Assembly (NCBI GenBank): GCA_001600355.1 | Contig: BCJU01000001.1 | Coordinates: 2,253,178-2,317,177 of the forward strand | Source of the DNA: Meira nashicola | Lineage: Eukaryota; Basidiomycota; Exobasidiomycetes; Exobasidiales; Brachybasidiaceae | Direction of reading: 5' to 3' | Length of the DNA stretch: 64,000 bases | Part shown: piece by piece, positions 17,706-28,326 of the stretch | Layout: every line of letters starts with the position of its first letter | How positions within the stretch are numbered: the first letter of the stretch is position 1 | Program-made: the position numbers and the translations under genes | The notes under the pieces: generated by a model | Seen by the model: the letters and a program-made list of their open reading frames with translations, nothing else | What the model was told of the DNA's origin: nothing | Databases searched by the model: none

Positions 17706-20700
17706 ATGTCAAGATTTACTTCTCCATACCAATCTTCAATGCCGAAGCGCAGCAGATCGGTTCTATCCGATATTTCTGTAAAATCAGATTTTTCGACACA
17801 GACTTTTTCCATACCAGGCATTCGAGGACCTCCTAGCTCGTCATTTGCAAGATTGTCAAATATTCGAAAACAGGAACAAACCGCAGAGGCTTCTTCAAGT
17901 GCATCGATTCCAGCTTCTTCAACGGCACATTTAGAGTCTCAAGAAATCCAGACTTCGACCAATACACTGAGTAATCCCGAAAAGCCGTGGATCTGTGCCA
18001 TTTCCGAAGGTAGATCCACAGGTAAAGAACTTGGCATCGTAATGAGGAATATCGAGACTGGTCATTGCTTTCTAAGTCAGGTAAGTGGTACTGATCAAAT
18101 TATGAAATTTGAGCGCATACATTGACGACAAATCCCTTTTTTGCATATATCTTAAAAGTTCGCAGATACATCAGTGAGTTAAATAAAACGCGCATATACT
18201 GTCAATGAAATGGATACTAAGATCAATCTACAGATGTATGGTCATCTTCAACATATGCTTGCGTCCAGACCATGTTGCTTGGTGCTTTTACCAAGCTCAC
18301 AGCAGAGCAAGAAGCACTTCACGATTCAAAAACAATTGAGAGAAGACCCACTTCGAAAAGTATTAAAGCAATCTCATGAATTTTCTGTTGTGGATGCTCC
18401 ACGAAAGGACTTCGACCAGTCTTTGGGTATGGTTTCCTTTTGATTTTTCAAACAAATAAGCCAGTTCTGACTCACTACATTTTATTTCATCAGGTCTGCA
18501 ACATTTAGACAGATTGATCTCAATTGCGAGCACTGATGGACAATCCAGCAGTGCAACCGAATCTGTTTTTCCAAGTGTTGTAACTTTGGCAGCAGTTTCA
18601 GAAAAGTATTATGCGCTGAGCGCTTTTTCGGCTTTGGTCTCGTAAGTTCGAGAGGTAAAGGGTATGGACTTAGCATGAGTTTGTCTCACGATTACTGTCC
18701 ACCAGATACATCGAAAGCAGCCTCAATCAACACTTGGAACCACATACAGTGTTTATTCAATATGTTCCACCAGAAGGTAAGATCGATCATGAGAGACTAT
18801 GAATTTTTTTCTGACGTTAAATTCCCGCGTTAACTCCATTTTCAAAGGTACCGTATTGATCGACTTTCACACTGTTAAAGATCTGGAACTCGTTCGTAAT
18901 GCGGTAAACAATAAGCAGATTGGGTCTTTGATGGGTAAGTATTTCCGTCCTATGGATCATAGCACCGCTTAAACTGACGGATCGAGGCACATTGACCGAT
19001 TCGCAGGCATTTTGAATTTTTGCAATACACCTATGGGCGAGAGATTATTACGTATGAATATTTTACAACCGTTGTCAGGTGAGTGCATGCGTGCTGATTG
19101 AAAAAAGAGAGGAGATCTTAAGCGCCTGCACCTGAAGATACTAGCGCAGTGGAATTTCGACTTGAAGCAGTGGAACAATTGAGCCAAAATTCAGGCGTAA
19201 GTTCTTTTCAGTCACAAATTCGTCTATTTGCTTATTATCTGGGTACTTTTCGCAGCATTTTTACGACCTTCGCGAAAGCCTAAAACCTCTCGCAACAAAT
19301 AAAATTGATTTCGACAAGATTATCGCACAGTTGCTCACCCCGAGCAAGGTGTCGATCAAAGGAGAAGCAAGAGCAGTTGAGGGAATGTTAAAAGTTATCA
19401 TTCAATTATGGTCCTCGTTGATGTGTTTTAAAGGCGGTGAGTGAATGATAATCACAGGTAATAATTGGGGGAGTTACTGAAGACTTTACATGATACAGTA
19501 CACGGAATGTTGCTCGAGATGAATTCCAATGCAGTGCTGTTACAGACAATCGCACCAATTCTCAGCAATCAGCATTTGGATACTATCATTGCAAAAATCG
19601 AAGAGTGCATAGATATGACAGTGCTTAACGGTACTTCAAAGTCAAACTTTGCTTCTAAGAATGCTCGGTTATTTTCTGTCAAGGTAAGTGTGCTGCTTAC
19701 TATCTGTGATTTGCGGATGTTAACAGCAAGACACATGCTCTCTCTTATTTGTAGACAGGGCACAATTCAATCCTTGATGCTGCTCGTCGTACTTACACGG
19801 AAAATACAGCCGATGCGATCAATCTTTGTGATGAGCTTAAAGAAAAATACGAGCTTCCTTTGAAACCTATTTTTTTGAGTGGGTTCAGTACAGGTTATGC
19901 ATTGGAAATGCCATCAGGCAGTATCAGACTACAAAATTTGCCAAAAGAGTTCATCACCGTTTCCAAAAAGAGAAATGGAAAAGTGATCTCGATGACCACG
20001 GTCGATTTGAAAAAGATTAATCAACGTATTCAAGATTCTACTACAGAGATTTTTTTAATTTCCAAAGAAATTGTTGAATGTCTCCGTTTGGAAATTTTGC
20101 GGGAAGTCGGAAATCTTTATTTGGCATCCGAAGCTATTTCCCTTGCGGATGTGGTTTTATCATTGACTCAGTATACGATGTCAGGTGACAATGTTCGACC
20201 ATCATTCGGCGCAACAATTTCCATCTCTGAAGGACGTCATCCATTACTAAATGACGCTGAGCCTGAAGGGACAGTTCCAAACGATACAGAGCTCGGACAG
20301 GACAAAACTTTTTTGGTATTGAATGGGCCCAATAATAGCGGCAAAACGACGTATTTGAAACAGGTAGCATTACTTACCATTATGGCTCATGTTGGCTGTT
20401 TTGTTCCTGCACTTAATGCTCTAATCCTCCCCGTGAGACAAATCTTCTCTCGCCTCTCAAATCGAGATGAAGCGGAGGCGAATCTTTCTACGTTTGCTAG
20501 TGAGATGAAGACGATGGCGCAAATAATTGAGTCTGCTGGTCCAGAAAGTCTTGTGCTCATTGACGAATTGGGAAAAAATACGAGCACACATGAAGGAATA
20601 GGTATGGCACATGCGATCTCCGAAGTGTTGATAGGTAATGGCGTTCCAACCATCTTTGCAACCCATTTTGTTCAATTGAACGCAACTTTGTCGCCATATC

Positions 20701-21281
20701 CAGCCGTTAAGGTTCAGCAATTTTCGGTAGAGCTGAATAAAAGCCAAGAGGGCGATGGCCTTCTTTTTCAGCATAAATTGTCATCGGGAGGGCATGAATT
20801 TCAACACTACGGCATTGCATTGGCCAAGGCGTGCCAATTGCCTCGAGAGCTTTTACGAGATGCGGAAACAATTGCAGATCAACTTCAAGTATCGAAGAAT
20901 TTGAAAGAAGATCAAGGCGAGGATCGCACGCATCAAATGGTAAAAAGGAAGGACACCATCGGTGAGGTATGTATTTAATTGCAGTATCAGATCAAAGTTG
21001 TGGACGTTCGATGCTGATATAGACCAATTTCTGATTTATAGACGTTTGAGCGATTACAGTCAATCATGAACAATTCGGCAGATATTTCTCCAAATGAGCT
21101 GCGAGATACCCTAGCACAAGAGCAACGAAAGTGTATTTTGGCTATTGAAGGAAGCTTTACAAGACCGGAACTTGATTTGGACATGGAAGATGCCAATTCA
21201 ATCGTAGAATTTGACGGATTTACAATTCAAGACACTCAAGAGGCAGCAATGGATGTAGGCTGGGGTTCGTCAAGTGGCTAA
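17706..21281 (+). CDS. MSH4: MutS homologue Msh4, meiotic crossover protein (12 exons)
   Basis: Msh4 pairs with Msh5 to stabilise recombination intermediates in meiosis. I reconstruct 12 exons: 17706-18080, 18159-18173, 18234-18426, 18494-18641, 18706-18776, 18848-18934, 19007-19078, 19123-19196, 19256-19436, 19499-19683, 19755-20966, 21042-21281. All phases agree and give 950 aa, near human MSH4 (936). Family signatures are ICAISEGRSTGKELGI, the FADTS of the microexon, KYYALSAFSALVS, the ARRTYTE lever segment, the Walker A at 658-666 (GPNNSGKTT) and the Walker B/signature at 737-743 (DELGKNT), then ATHF. The mismatch-sensing N-terminal MutS I domain is absent, as in other Msh4 proteins. The Walker A (usually GPNMSGKST) and signature (usually DELGRGT) are both altered. 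Eleven introns of about 60-78 nt in one gene contrast sharply with its neighbours. Exon borders are inferred from frame and homology. Confidence 0.92.
18159..18173 (+). other. MSH4: 15-nt microexon of MSH4
   Basis: Exon 2 is only TTCGCAGATACATCA (FADTS), between an AAAAG acceptor and a GTGAGT donor. It is phase 0 on both sides. The residues match the F-[AS]-D-T motif found right after LSQ in Msh4 proteins, so the exon is needed for the family sequence. Reading on past 18173 hits a stop. Skipping it keeps the frame and deletes five residues. Confidence 0.8.
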
Positions 21282-21549
21282 TCATCGCGACTTTCCATTC
21301 TTAATGATGAATGTAGACCCTTAAATGTAGAACATGGTACATACTCTCTTGATTCCAATCCCGACCTTGACGCGTAAATTGAGAGTGGCGGCTTTTAGAA
21401 ATCTCATATTATTTCCTCCACTACGGTTACTTAGGAAGCCGGTATGGACCGTGCGATAGTGTTGCGTGATTGTATGAATGCCCATCACTTATCTGCCATC
21501 AAAACCACCAACTTCTCCCCATCGAACAGAAAGAATAATATCTAACAAA

Positions 21550-22050
21550 ATGTCTCTCGGTCCAAACTTCCTCGGCAAAACGCCTGGTCCCGAATCCGGA
21601 CCATTCAGTGCTGTTGCCAACGTTACAGCTAAAAGTGAAAGTGATTTGCAAGAGATTCTACCACTTTTGTTGGCCGTTCAAAAGTATGCAAATTCCGACA
21701 ATGAACCTGATTGCACTGAGGTGTGTAGAATGTGATGCAATTATGATGCTAGAAGCAGAATGTGGTTAACTAATACCTTTTCTTTTTTTACACACAGTAC
21801 AAAGTCATTCAAGCACATGATGATCCTTTGTCAATCGTAGTTTATGGTATGTTTTGAAATTTTAAGCTTATGTTCAATAAGGATAATAAACTAATAATCA
21901 ACACTATTGATAAATTCTACAGAGCAATACAACAGCGGTGAAGCTTTAGCCTTTCACTACAACCAAGAAGTCTTCCAAAAGTTCGCTAAAGCTGCCGGCG
22001 AAAAAACTTCTGTGGCCCATTTGCGCTTTTACAAGCACATTACCCAATGA
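21550..22050 (+). CDS. ABM-domain (antibiotic biosynthesis monooxygenase-like) protein, copy 1
   Basis: Small 115-aa protein from three exons: 21550-21720, 21798-21846 and 21923-22050 (171, 49 and 128 nt). It is a single ferredoxin-like ABM/YgiN-type domain: an N-terminal beta strand with FSAVANVTAKSESDLQEILPLLLAVQKYANSDNEPDC, then YKVIQAHDDPLSIVVYEQYNSGEALAFHYN, and a C-terminal strand with HLRFYK. Such proteins are usually cytosolic dimers acting as heme- or quinone-related monooxygenases or isomerases, but many have no known substrate. None can be assigned here. Introns have clean GT..AG ends and a CTAAT-like branch. It is followed 196 bp later by a tandem paralogue. Confidence 0.8.
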
Positions 22051-22246
22051 ATGTACAGAACATCTTGCGATCTATGTAGGGTAATGACGATAATGAGCGC
22101 TCAATATGATTCGAGTATTTCTAAAAGATTGCGTGTTCTAATTTATTCTATATTCCCCACACGCGTCTTTCCCCAAAAGAGGAATGAAATGTAACAATTT
22201 AGCCCTTTCATTCATTACTGTCACAACCCTTTCCTTCTTTTTCATA

Positions 22247-22736
22247 ATGTCTCTCGGACCAAATTTTATCGGTACATTGCCATCTTCTGAAGCAGGTGCT
22301 TTTATCACTGTTGCACATTTAATTGCTAAAGGAGAAAGAGAATTAAAGATTTTGCTCTCAATCTTGTCCAACGTTTACAAAAGCGCAAATTCCGATGCTG
22401 AACCAGATTGTATAGGAGTGTGTATCTGGACTTAAAAGTGTTTCTTATTTTATAAAATATATTGAAAGCTGACATTTTGGACTCTCTATCTTTAGTATGA
22501 GGCTATTTAAGCACATGACGATCCTCTATCAATTATCGTATACGGTAAGTTTTTGAGCAGATATCCTTTCGAATTGCAGTCAATTTATGTGTGAGTTTGT
22601 GTGTATAGAGAAATACAGATCCAGTGAAGCATTAGAATTTCATCGGACGACAGAGGCTTTTCAAGACTTCGCTAAACAAGCAAAAGATTTGACAAGTTTG
22701 AGGCATATTCGCTTTTACAAACCTTTGACTCCATAG
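22247..22736 (+). pseudogene. ABM-domain copy 2, disrupted by one in-frame stop
   Basis: Tandem paralogue of the gene at 21550 with the same start (MSLGPNF) and the same exon structure: 22247-22417, 22496-22544 and 22609-22736. Exon lengths are identical to copy 1 (171, 49, 128 nt) and intron positions and phases match. The only disabling change I see is TAA at 22508-22510, where copy 1 has CAA (Gln) in the YKVIQAHDDP motif. Translation would stop after 61 residues. The rest of the frame (AHDDPLSIIVYEKYRSSEAL to HIRFYKPLTP) is intact, so the loss is recent, or the base is an assembly error or polymorphism. The stop lacks an obvious readthrough context. Confidence 0.8.
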
Positions 22737-22831
22737 TTGCATTCTCAAGTAATCTATTGCATGGTATATCAAAACACAAGATAGAAGACATCACCTCTGA
22801 ACGCCTTTTGCATGAACAAACTTGTTCATAT

Positions 22832-23851
22832 TTACATAACACAACAATTCTCATCACCTCCCATTCCTGGCATATTCTCCAATTCGGGCGGTAGATCTCC
22901 AATAATTTCTTGAGGCGGTGCACCTTGATCTTGCATTTCGTTCATCAATCCTTGTACTTTACTCTTCAATGCTGCTCTTTCCGCTTCAGTTCCATTATCG
23001 AATTTAGGATCATCAAAAGTAGCCACAACTGCATTGACAATCTTTTGTTGTTCTTCATATCTTGATCGATCTTCAGCGGAAAGTTGAGCAGGCGGATTTG
23101 CAAGATAAGCGGGATACTTGTCACGAAGTTCTTTCAAAGGTTCATATAACACTTCTTTACCCATCAATTCGCTCATCATATTTTCCAGCATTGCCGCAAC
23201 ACCTTCTTCTCCTTCTGCGCCTGAAACGTCACCTAATGCTTCCATCAATTTTTCAAAGTCCATCTCATTTGCTTGACTTGCATTTGATGTTGCTGTTTGA
23301 TCGGATTCTCTTAGTCTTGACATTGTACTCTTGATTGCATCTTGAAAGTTAGCTGGAGGTGCAGCAGGCCCTTGTTTAGATCCTGAAGCTGTTGGACCTG
23401 ATCCACTTGCACCTGTTCCTGAGCCATTTGGCGCACCACCAAATCCCATATCTGCCATCATTTGTTCAAATTGTCTCATCATCTCTTCTTCGTTTGGCAA
23501 ACCTTCTGATTCTCCTTCACCTTGTCCAGCTGCCGGATTCAAGCCACCAGTTGGTAAACCTTCAGGATTTACACCTTTCATCAAAGCCTCCATTCCTTCT
23601 GCCAATTCTCTAGCGAATCTTTCATTTAATTGATCTTCTGTTTCTTCTTCTCCTCCATCATCGGTTTCTGCAGTAGCTTTACTCATTTGAGTGTTTGAAG
23701 ATGACGCTACAGCTTCACTTGATGGCTTTTCAGATTCTACTTTTGTATTCGTTGTAGCTTTTGCAGGTTCATTGAATTCGTCTAAGATATCATCTAGATC
23801 GTCCAAATCATCAGCAGTTTCTACTTTTGCATCATTCTTTGACGAAGACAT
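22832..23851 (-). CDS. PEX19: Peroxin Pex19, peroxisomal membrane protein receptor
   Basis: Intronless protein of 339 aa. Pex19 is the cytosolic chaperone and import receptor for peroxisomal membrane proteins and docks on Pex3. The N-terminal acidic motif (ADDLDDLDDILDEF) is the Pex3-binding segment. The C-terminal domain carries the family block EVLYEPLKELRDKYPAYLANPPAQLS, then a helical region ending in MPGMGGDENCCVM. The last four residues CCVM form a CAAX box with Cys336, so farnesylation is expected, as in other Pex19 proteins. A predicted farnesyltransferase alpha subunit (RAM2) lies about 8 kb away. Confidence 0.95.
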   Translation of the reverse strand: MSSSKNDAKVETADDLDDLDDILDEFNEPAKATTNTKVESEKPSSEAVASSSNTQMSKATAETDDGGEEETEDQLNERFARELAEGMEALMKGVNPEGLPTGGLNPAAGQGEGESEGLPNEEEMMRQFEQMMADMGFGGAPNGSGTGASGSGPTASGSKQGPAAPPANFQDAIKSTMSRLRESDQTATSNASQANEMDFEKLMEALGDVSGAEGEEGVAAMLENMMSELMGKEVLYEPLKELRDKYPAYLANPPAQLSAEDRSRYEEQQKIVNAVVATFDDPKFDNGTEAERAALKSKVQGLMNEMQDQGAPPQEIIGDLPPELENMPGMGGDENCCVM

Positions 23852-24274
23852 TGTGGGATATTTTTCAACCTTTGAAGGTGATGATGGTTAGAGCATACAT
23901 TCTTGCACTTTTCATTACTGCAATACCTTATCGGCCAAAACAATAGCCGACGCTTGCTTTTCTCAAGTCGCTTAAAGCATACGACAGACAATCTCTCCCC
24001 ACGCGTGGGGGAATGCTTAGGCTTTCAGCTTAGACTACCTGCACGTTTTGCCTTCAGAGTTCTGGCACGCGTTCAATTAAAAACAGAAAAAAAAAATTGG
24101 GCCTTGAGCGGAAATCGGGTTGGAGAAAATTGCGAACCTAAATTTTTTGATAGGTTGAGAATGTTGGACTAAAAGAAAAAAAAAGTTAGTATTTGCTACT
24201 TCTCTTCATCATCAGTACACGCAGATCGTCTTTGTGTTTCTCGCTCTTTAGGCAGAGAGAAAGAAATTTCGATA
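23852..24274. other. Intergenic region, divergent promoters
   Basis: About 420 bp between the starts of PEX19 (-) and PWP2 (+). It contains a short inverted motif ccccacgcgtgggg around 23998-24011 and an A-tract near 24087. No gene seen. Confidence 0.5.
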
Positions 24275-27200
24275 ATGAAGGCATCTTTCGCCTTTTCCAA
24301 TCTATGTGGAACAGTGTATAGGCAAGGAAATGTGATCTTATATGATGCACCAGAAGGAACATTACTCCTTTCGCCTTGTGGCAATAGGTTGAGTGTTTTC
24401 AACCTGACGAACAATACAGCAACAACACTTCCATTTGAGATGCGAAGACCAATCAGAAGGATAGCACAAAACCCAAAACAAGGTGATATAATATTGGCAA
24501 TCGACGAAATTGGTCAAGCACTTCTAGTGAACGCGCGTGCAAGGGTGGTCTTGGCTCATATCAATTTCAAAGCACCCGTTCGTGATGCAGCATTTAGTCC
24601 TGATGGAAAATATGTTGCTATCACTCATGGAAATCGTATTCAAGTATGGGGAATTCCAAACGCTTTAGCAAGAGATTTCGCACCTTTTGTCTTACATCGC
24701 GTTTATACTGGTCATTTCGCCGATGCTTTATGCGTTCGTTGGACCAAAGACGGAAGGTGAGTTGTGTTAGAGTATATTTTCTAATAGCAAACAGCAATCA
24801 TCGAGGATGCCTAAACTTTATACTGATTTAATGAGGCCGCTGACTAGCGGAAAATCTTCGCATAATGCCTGAGACTCGATTGCTGTTTAATGAGATTGTG
24901 GATGAGTTTCATTTCTGACCATTTCTCTCTCCTCTGGATCACATTTAGATTCTTTCTATCTACTTCAAAAGATATGACCATTCGGATATATTCACTTGAT
25001 CCTATAGCGGTACCTTCAGCACCCTTGGGAAGATACAAGCCTAAATCTCTTGGAGGACATCGAGATGCAGTGATTGCAGCATATTGGAGCGAAGATGAGA
25101 CGGAAATATACTCGATAGGACGTGATGGCTCATGCTTCACATGGAGGGATAAGGACGAAGGTGATGACGACGAAGAAGATGAGGATATGGAAGAGTATGA
25201 TTTTGGCGAAAAGGATGGAGCTGCAGCTGAAAAGGATATTGCAAGTACATCGACAGAGGCGCCACCTGCAATAGCAACAAGAAGATGGGGCTTGGCTTCT
25301 CGTAATTATCTCAAAAAAGTTTCATCAACAGTGGTCTGCTCAGCATTCCATGCGCCAACATCATTACTCGTTGTCGGTTTTTCCACAGGTGTATTCGGTC
25401 TTTACACATTGCCAAACGTCGATTCCTTGCATACACTCAGCATATCTGCCGACAAGATAAGTTCTGTTTGTACTTCTGCTGATGGCGCTTGGCTAGGTTT
25501 TGGATGTGCAAAGTTGGGTCAATTGCTTGTATGGGAATGGGCTTCTGAGTCTTACATTCTCAAACAGCAAGGGCACTTTCTCGATATGAATGCTCTATGT
25601 CATTCTCCAGACGGACAAATCATCGTTACTGGAGGTGATGACGGGAAGGTGAAATTATGGAATGTGGCCAGTGGCTTTTGTATCGCAACTTTAAGCGAGC
25701 ACACTGCACCTATTACAGCAGTTGAATTTGCCAAACGTGGTAAAGTCTTGTTTACTGCCAGTATGGATGGAACGATTCGTGCGTGGGATTTGGTACGATA
25801 CCGTAACTTCCGCACCTTCACAAGTCCAAGACCGGTACAATTTGGCTGTTTGGCGGTAGAAGCCAGTGGAGAGATTATTTGTGCAGGCAGTGGCTATGGT
25901 GGCGATTCATTTGATATTTTTATGTGGAGCGTTCAAAGTGGAAGATTGCTTGATATTCTCAGCGGACATGAAGGGCCTGTCTCTTCAATCGCTTTCAGTC
26001 CAACGGGAAGTGGCATGTTGGCAAGCACAAGTTGGGATAAAACTTTGAAACTTTGGGAATGCTTCAAAGGAAAAGCTGCTGTTGACTCAATAACGCTCAG
26101 CGCTGACGCACTTTCAGTTGCTTATCGATTCGATGGAGCAGAAATTTGTGTGGCCACATTGGATGGTCAATTAGGATTCTTTGATCCTCGCGAAGGTGCT
26201 AGGCAAACGGGTGTTTTGGAATGTCGACGAGATATTTCCCCTGGTCGCAAATTGGATGACAAGGTTAGCGCTCGTGCAAATGCTGGAGGAAGTCATTTCA
26301 ATACCTTGGCCTATAGCGCTGATGGTAGCTGCATTTTAGCAGGAGGTAATAGCAATTGGGTATGCTTGTACAATGTCCAAGAGAAAGTTCTTCTCAAAAG
26401 ATGGCCTTTAACGCATGATTCATCTTTGGACGGTGTTACGGATAGACTAGACAATCGTAAATTAACAGAAGATGGAAGACATATTGATTTGGTGGACGAT
26501 TTTGCCGAAGATGACGAAATGACATTTGCAGAAAGGGCAGATTCATCCTTGCCGGGTGGAAAGCGAACAGATCCAACGCAACGAACCACAAGAGCTGTTG
26601 CACGTTGCAAATCTTTGCAATTCAGCCCTTCCGGTAGCAGTTGGGCAGCGGCGAGTACGCAAGGTTTATTGATCTATAGTTTAGAGGCACGCAATGCGGC
26701 AGGAATGGGAGGAGGCGCAGAAGCATTTGATCCGATCGATTTGGATATAGATTTAACACCTGATAACGTACGATTTGCAATGAATAATGGACAAAGTGTG
26801 ACAGCTATTATTGGTGCTTTGCGTTTAGGAGATCAAACGTTATTGGCAGAGGTTTATGAGCATGTCAAGCCACAAGATATCCCTTTGGTGGTTCAACAAT
26901 TGCCTTTGATTCATTTGCCAGCGATTTTACGTTTGGTAACACGAAGAATGGCACCTTCTACCTCTACACAGAAAGCAATTCAGGAAAAGGAAAAGGAAAA
27001 TTCTACCAACGGAGATGTGGTCTCAGCCAGAATGACAACCACCTCCAGCGGAGGATCTCCACACGTTGAATTTCACTTACTTTGGCTTGCTTCTATTTTG
27101 GGTATTCATGGATCAACTTTGAGAAAGTCGGCCAATTCGGGCAACTTTGCTCCTATTTTACGTTCAGCCGCTGCTGCTTTACAAGAAATTTCTGCAAACG

Positions 27201-27289
27201 TTAACAGAATGGCAGAAGATAATCTTCATTTGATGTTGTATTTGTGGGGAGCTATGCGAGAATCAGGGCAAGAAATTGAAGTTGCTTGA
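24275..27289 (+). CDS. PWP2: Pwp2 / Utp1, WD40 subunit of the U3 snoRNP (UTP-B)
   Basis: Two exons, 24275-24756 and 24949-27289, joined across a 192-nt intron (GTGAG..TTTAG) to give 940 aa, close to yeast Pwp2 (923). Pwp2 is a scaffold of the UTP-B subcomplex of the small-subunit processome and is needed for 18S rRNA maturation. The N-terminus (FAFSNLCGTVYRQGNVILY, LLLSPCGNRLSVFNL) and the junction WTKDGR|FFLSTSKDMTIRIYSLD are family hallmarks. Two tandem beta-propellers of WD repeats follow. An acidic insertion lies near residue 235 (DEGDDDEEDEDMEEYDFGE). The C-terminal helical domain ends with LHLMLYLWGAMRESGQE. Confidence 0.95.
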
Positions 27290-27364
27290 GAAGATTTAGG
27301 AGGAAATTCATTGTATTATACAATATGCAATTTTATATTTGTACAAGAAGATAGTATTCAGTTA

Positions 27365-28138
27365 TTAAAGATCTAAGTAGTATGTCTTTGGTCCGATTGT
27401 GATGCCAATTTGATTGATTGATATAGCGGAGCATGCTCGCAACCTTGTTCCGTATCGTTGTTCAAGTTGTTGGACGGTTGATCTGATCGGATCTTGTGTA
27501 TCATTTGTAGGTTGAGCATCTACAAATGCAAATGACGTATGAAATCGTGCTTGATCATGATATTTTCTAGAATGTAATTTGCTTTTTAGCACTCTATCTA
27601 ATTCCGCTGTCAGACTTTGAATACGATCCCATCCTTGACCTAGCTCAGCAGTCCAGTATGATCGTTTGGCGTCTTCGCTAGGAAGAAGTGCGAATTGCGA
27701 GAAAGCTATGAGCAATCTCTGTACAGATCCAAATAATCCTTTGCGAAATGTCTGAAGTGCTTCTTTCACAATCGGTAACAATGCGTCACATTCATGCCTT
27801 CGTAACAAGATCGGTCGTGTGAGCGAGATATGTGGTTTTTCGACCTGTTGCACGACCGAATCAGACGGTATGTCAATAAAAAGATCTTTTCTTGACAGAA
27901 ATCGACTACATTTTCGCAATAAGTCCACGATGTCTGATTCTAAAGGAAGAGGTAGAAATACAAAGCAAAGCCAATCACCTTGAATTGGCTCTGATTGGAC
28001 GATACCTAGAGAAGTGTATACCACTTTGTCTGCACCTTGAACACTTTTATCTTTCTTATTCACTTGATCTTCCTCATTATGTGCTTCTGCGACTTCCCCT
28101 TGATCATCATCCGAATCATCGTAAGGGACGAGTGACAT
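27365..28138 (-). CDS. USB1: U6 snRNA 3'-5' phosphodiesterase Usb1
   Basis: Intronless protein of 257 aa. Usb1/Mpn1 trims the oligo(U) tail of U6 snRNA and leaves a protective terminal phosphate. It is a 2H phosphoesterase, and both catalytic HxS/T motifs are visible: HIS at 103-105 (KPHISLTRP) and HTS at 200-202 (ARFHTSFAF). The acidic N-terminal 35 residues look disordered, and the start MSLVPYDDSDDD is typical of the family. It converges with PWP2, with 75 bp between the stops. Confidence 0.9.
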   Translation of the reverse strand: MSLVPYDDSDDDQGEVAEAHNEEDQVNKKDKSVQGADKVVYTSLGIVQSEPIQGDWLCFVFLPLPLESDIVDLLRKCSRFLSRKDLFIDIPSDSVVQQVEKPHISLTRPILLRRHECDALLPIVKEALQTFRKGLFGSVQRLLIAFSQFALLPSEDAKRSYWTAELGQGWDRIQSLTAELDRVLKSKLHSRKYHDQARFHTSFAFVDAQPTNDTQDPIRSTVQQLEQRYGTRLRACSAISINQIGITIGPKTYYLDL

Positions 28139-28326
28139 CTGTTAGAAAGCGTCAGGGTCGTCGTACGAAAGCAAGAAGCTGTGCACTACAAAAGCCACAA
28201 AAATAAAGTTCGTCACACGCTAAAATTGCATCTTTATTCGCCGAGCATTAAAGATGAATTTCGTACTTTGGCACTAGCATTAATTATATGGTACAAATGA
28301 ATTTTCTCAATTCTCATAAGGATGCA

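Noticed and set aside
19437..19457. 21-nt intron in MSH4 (GTGAGT to CACAG)
   Set aside because: Too short to splice and it breaks the frame. A 62-nt intron ending at GATACAG (19498) keeps the frame and has a good CTGAA branch site.
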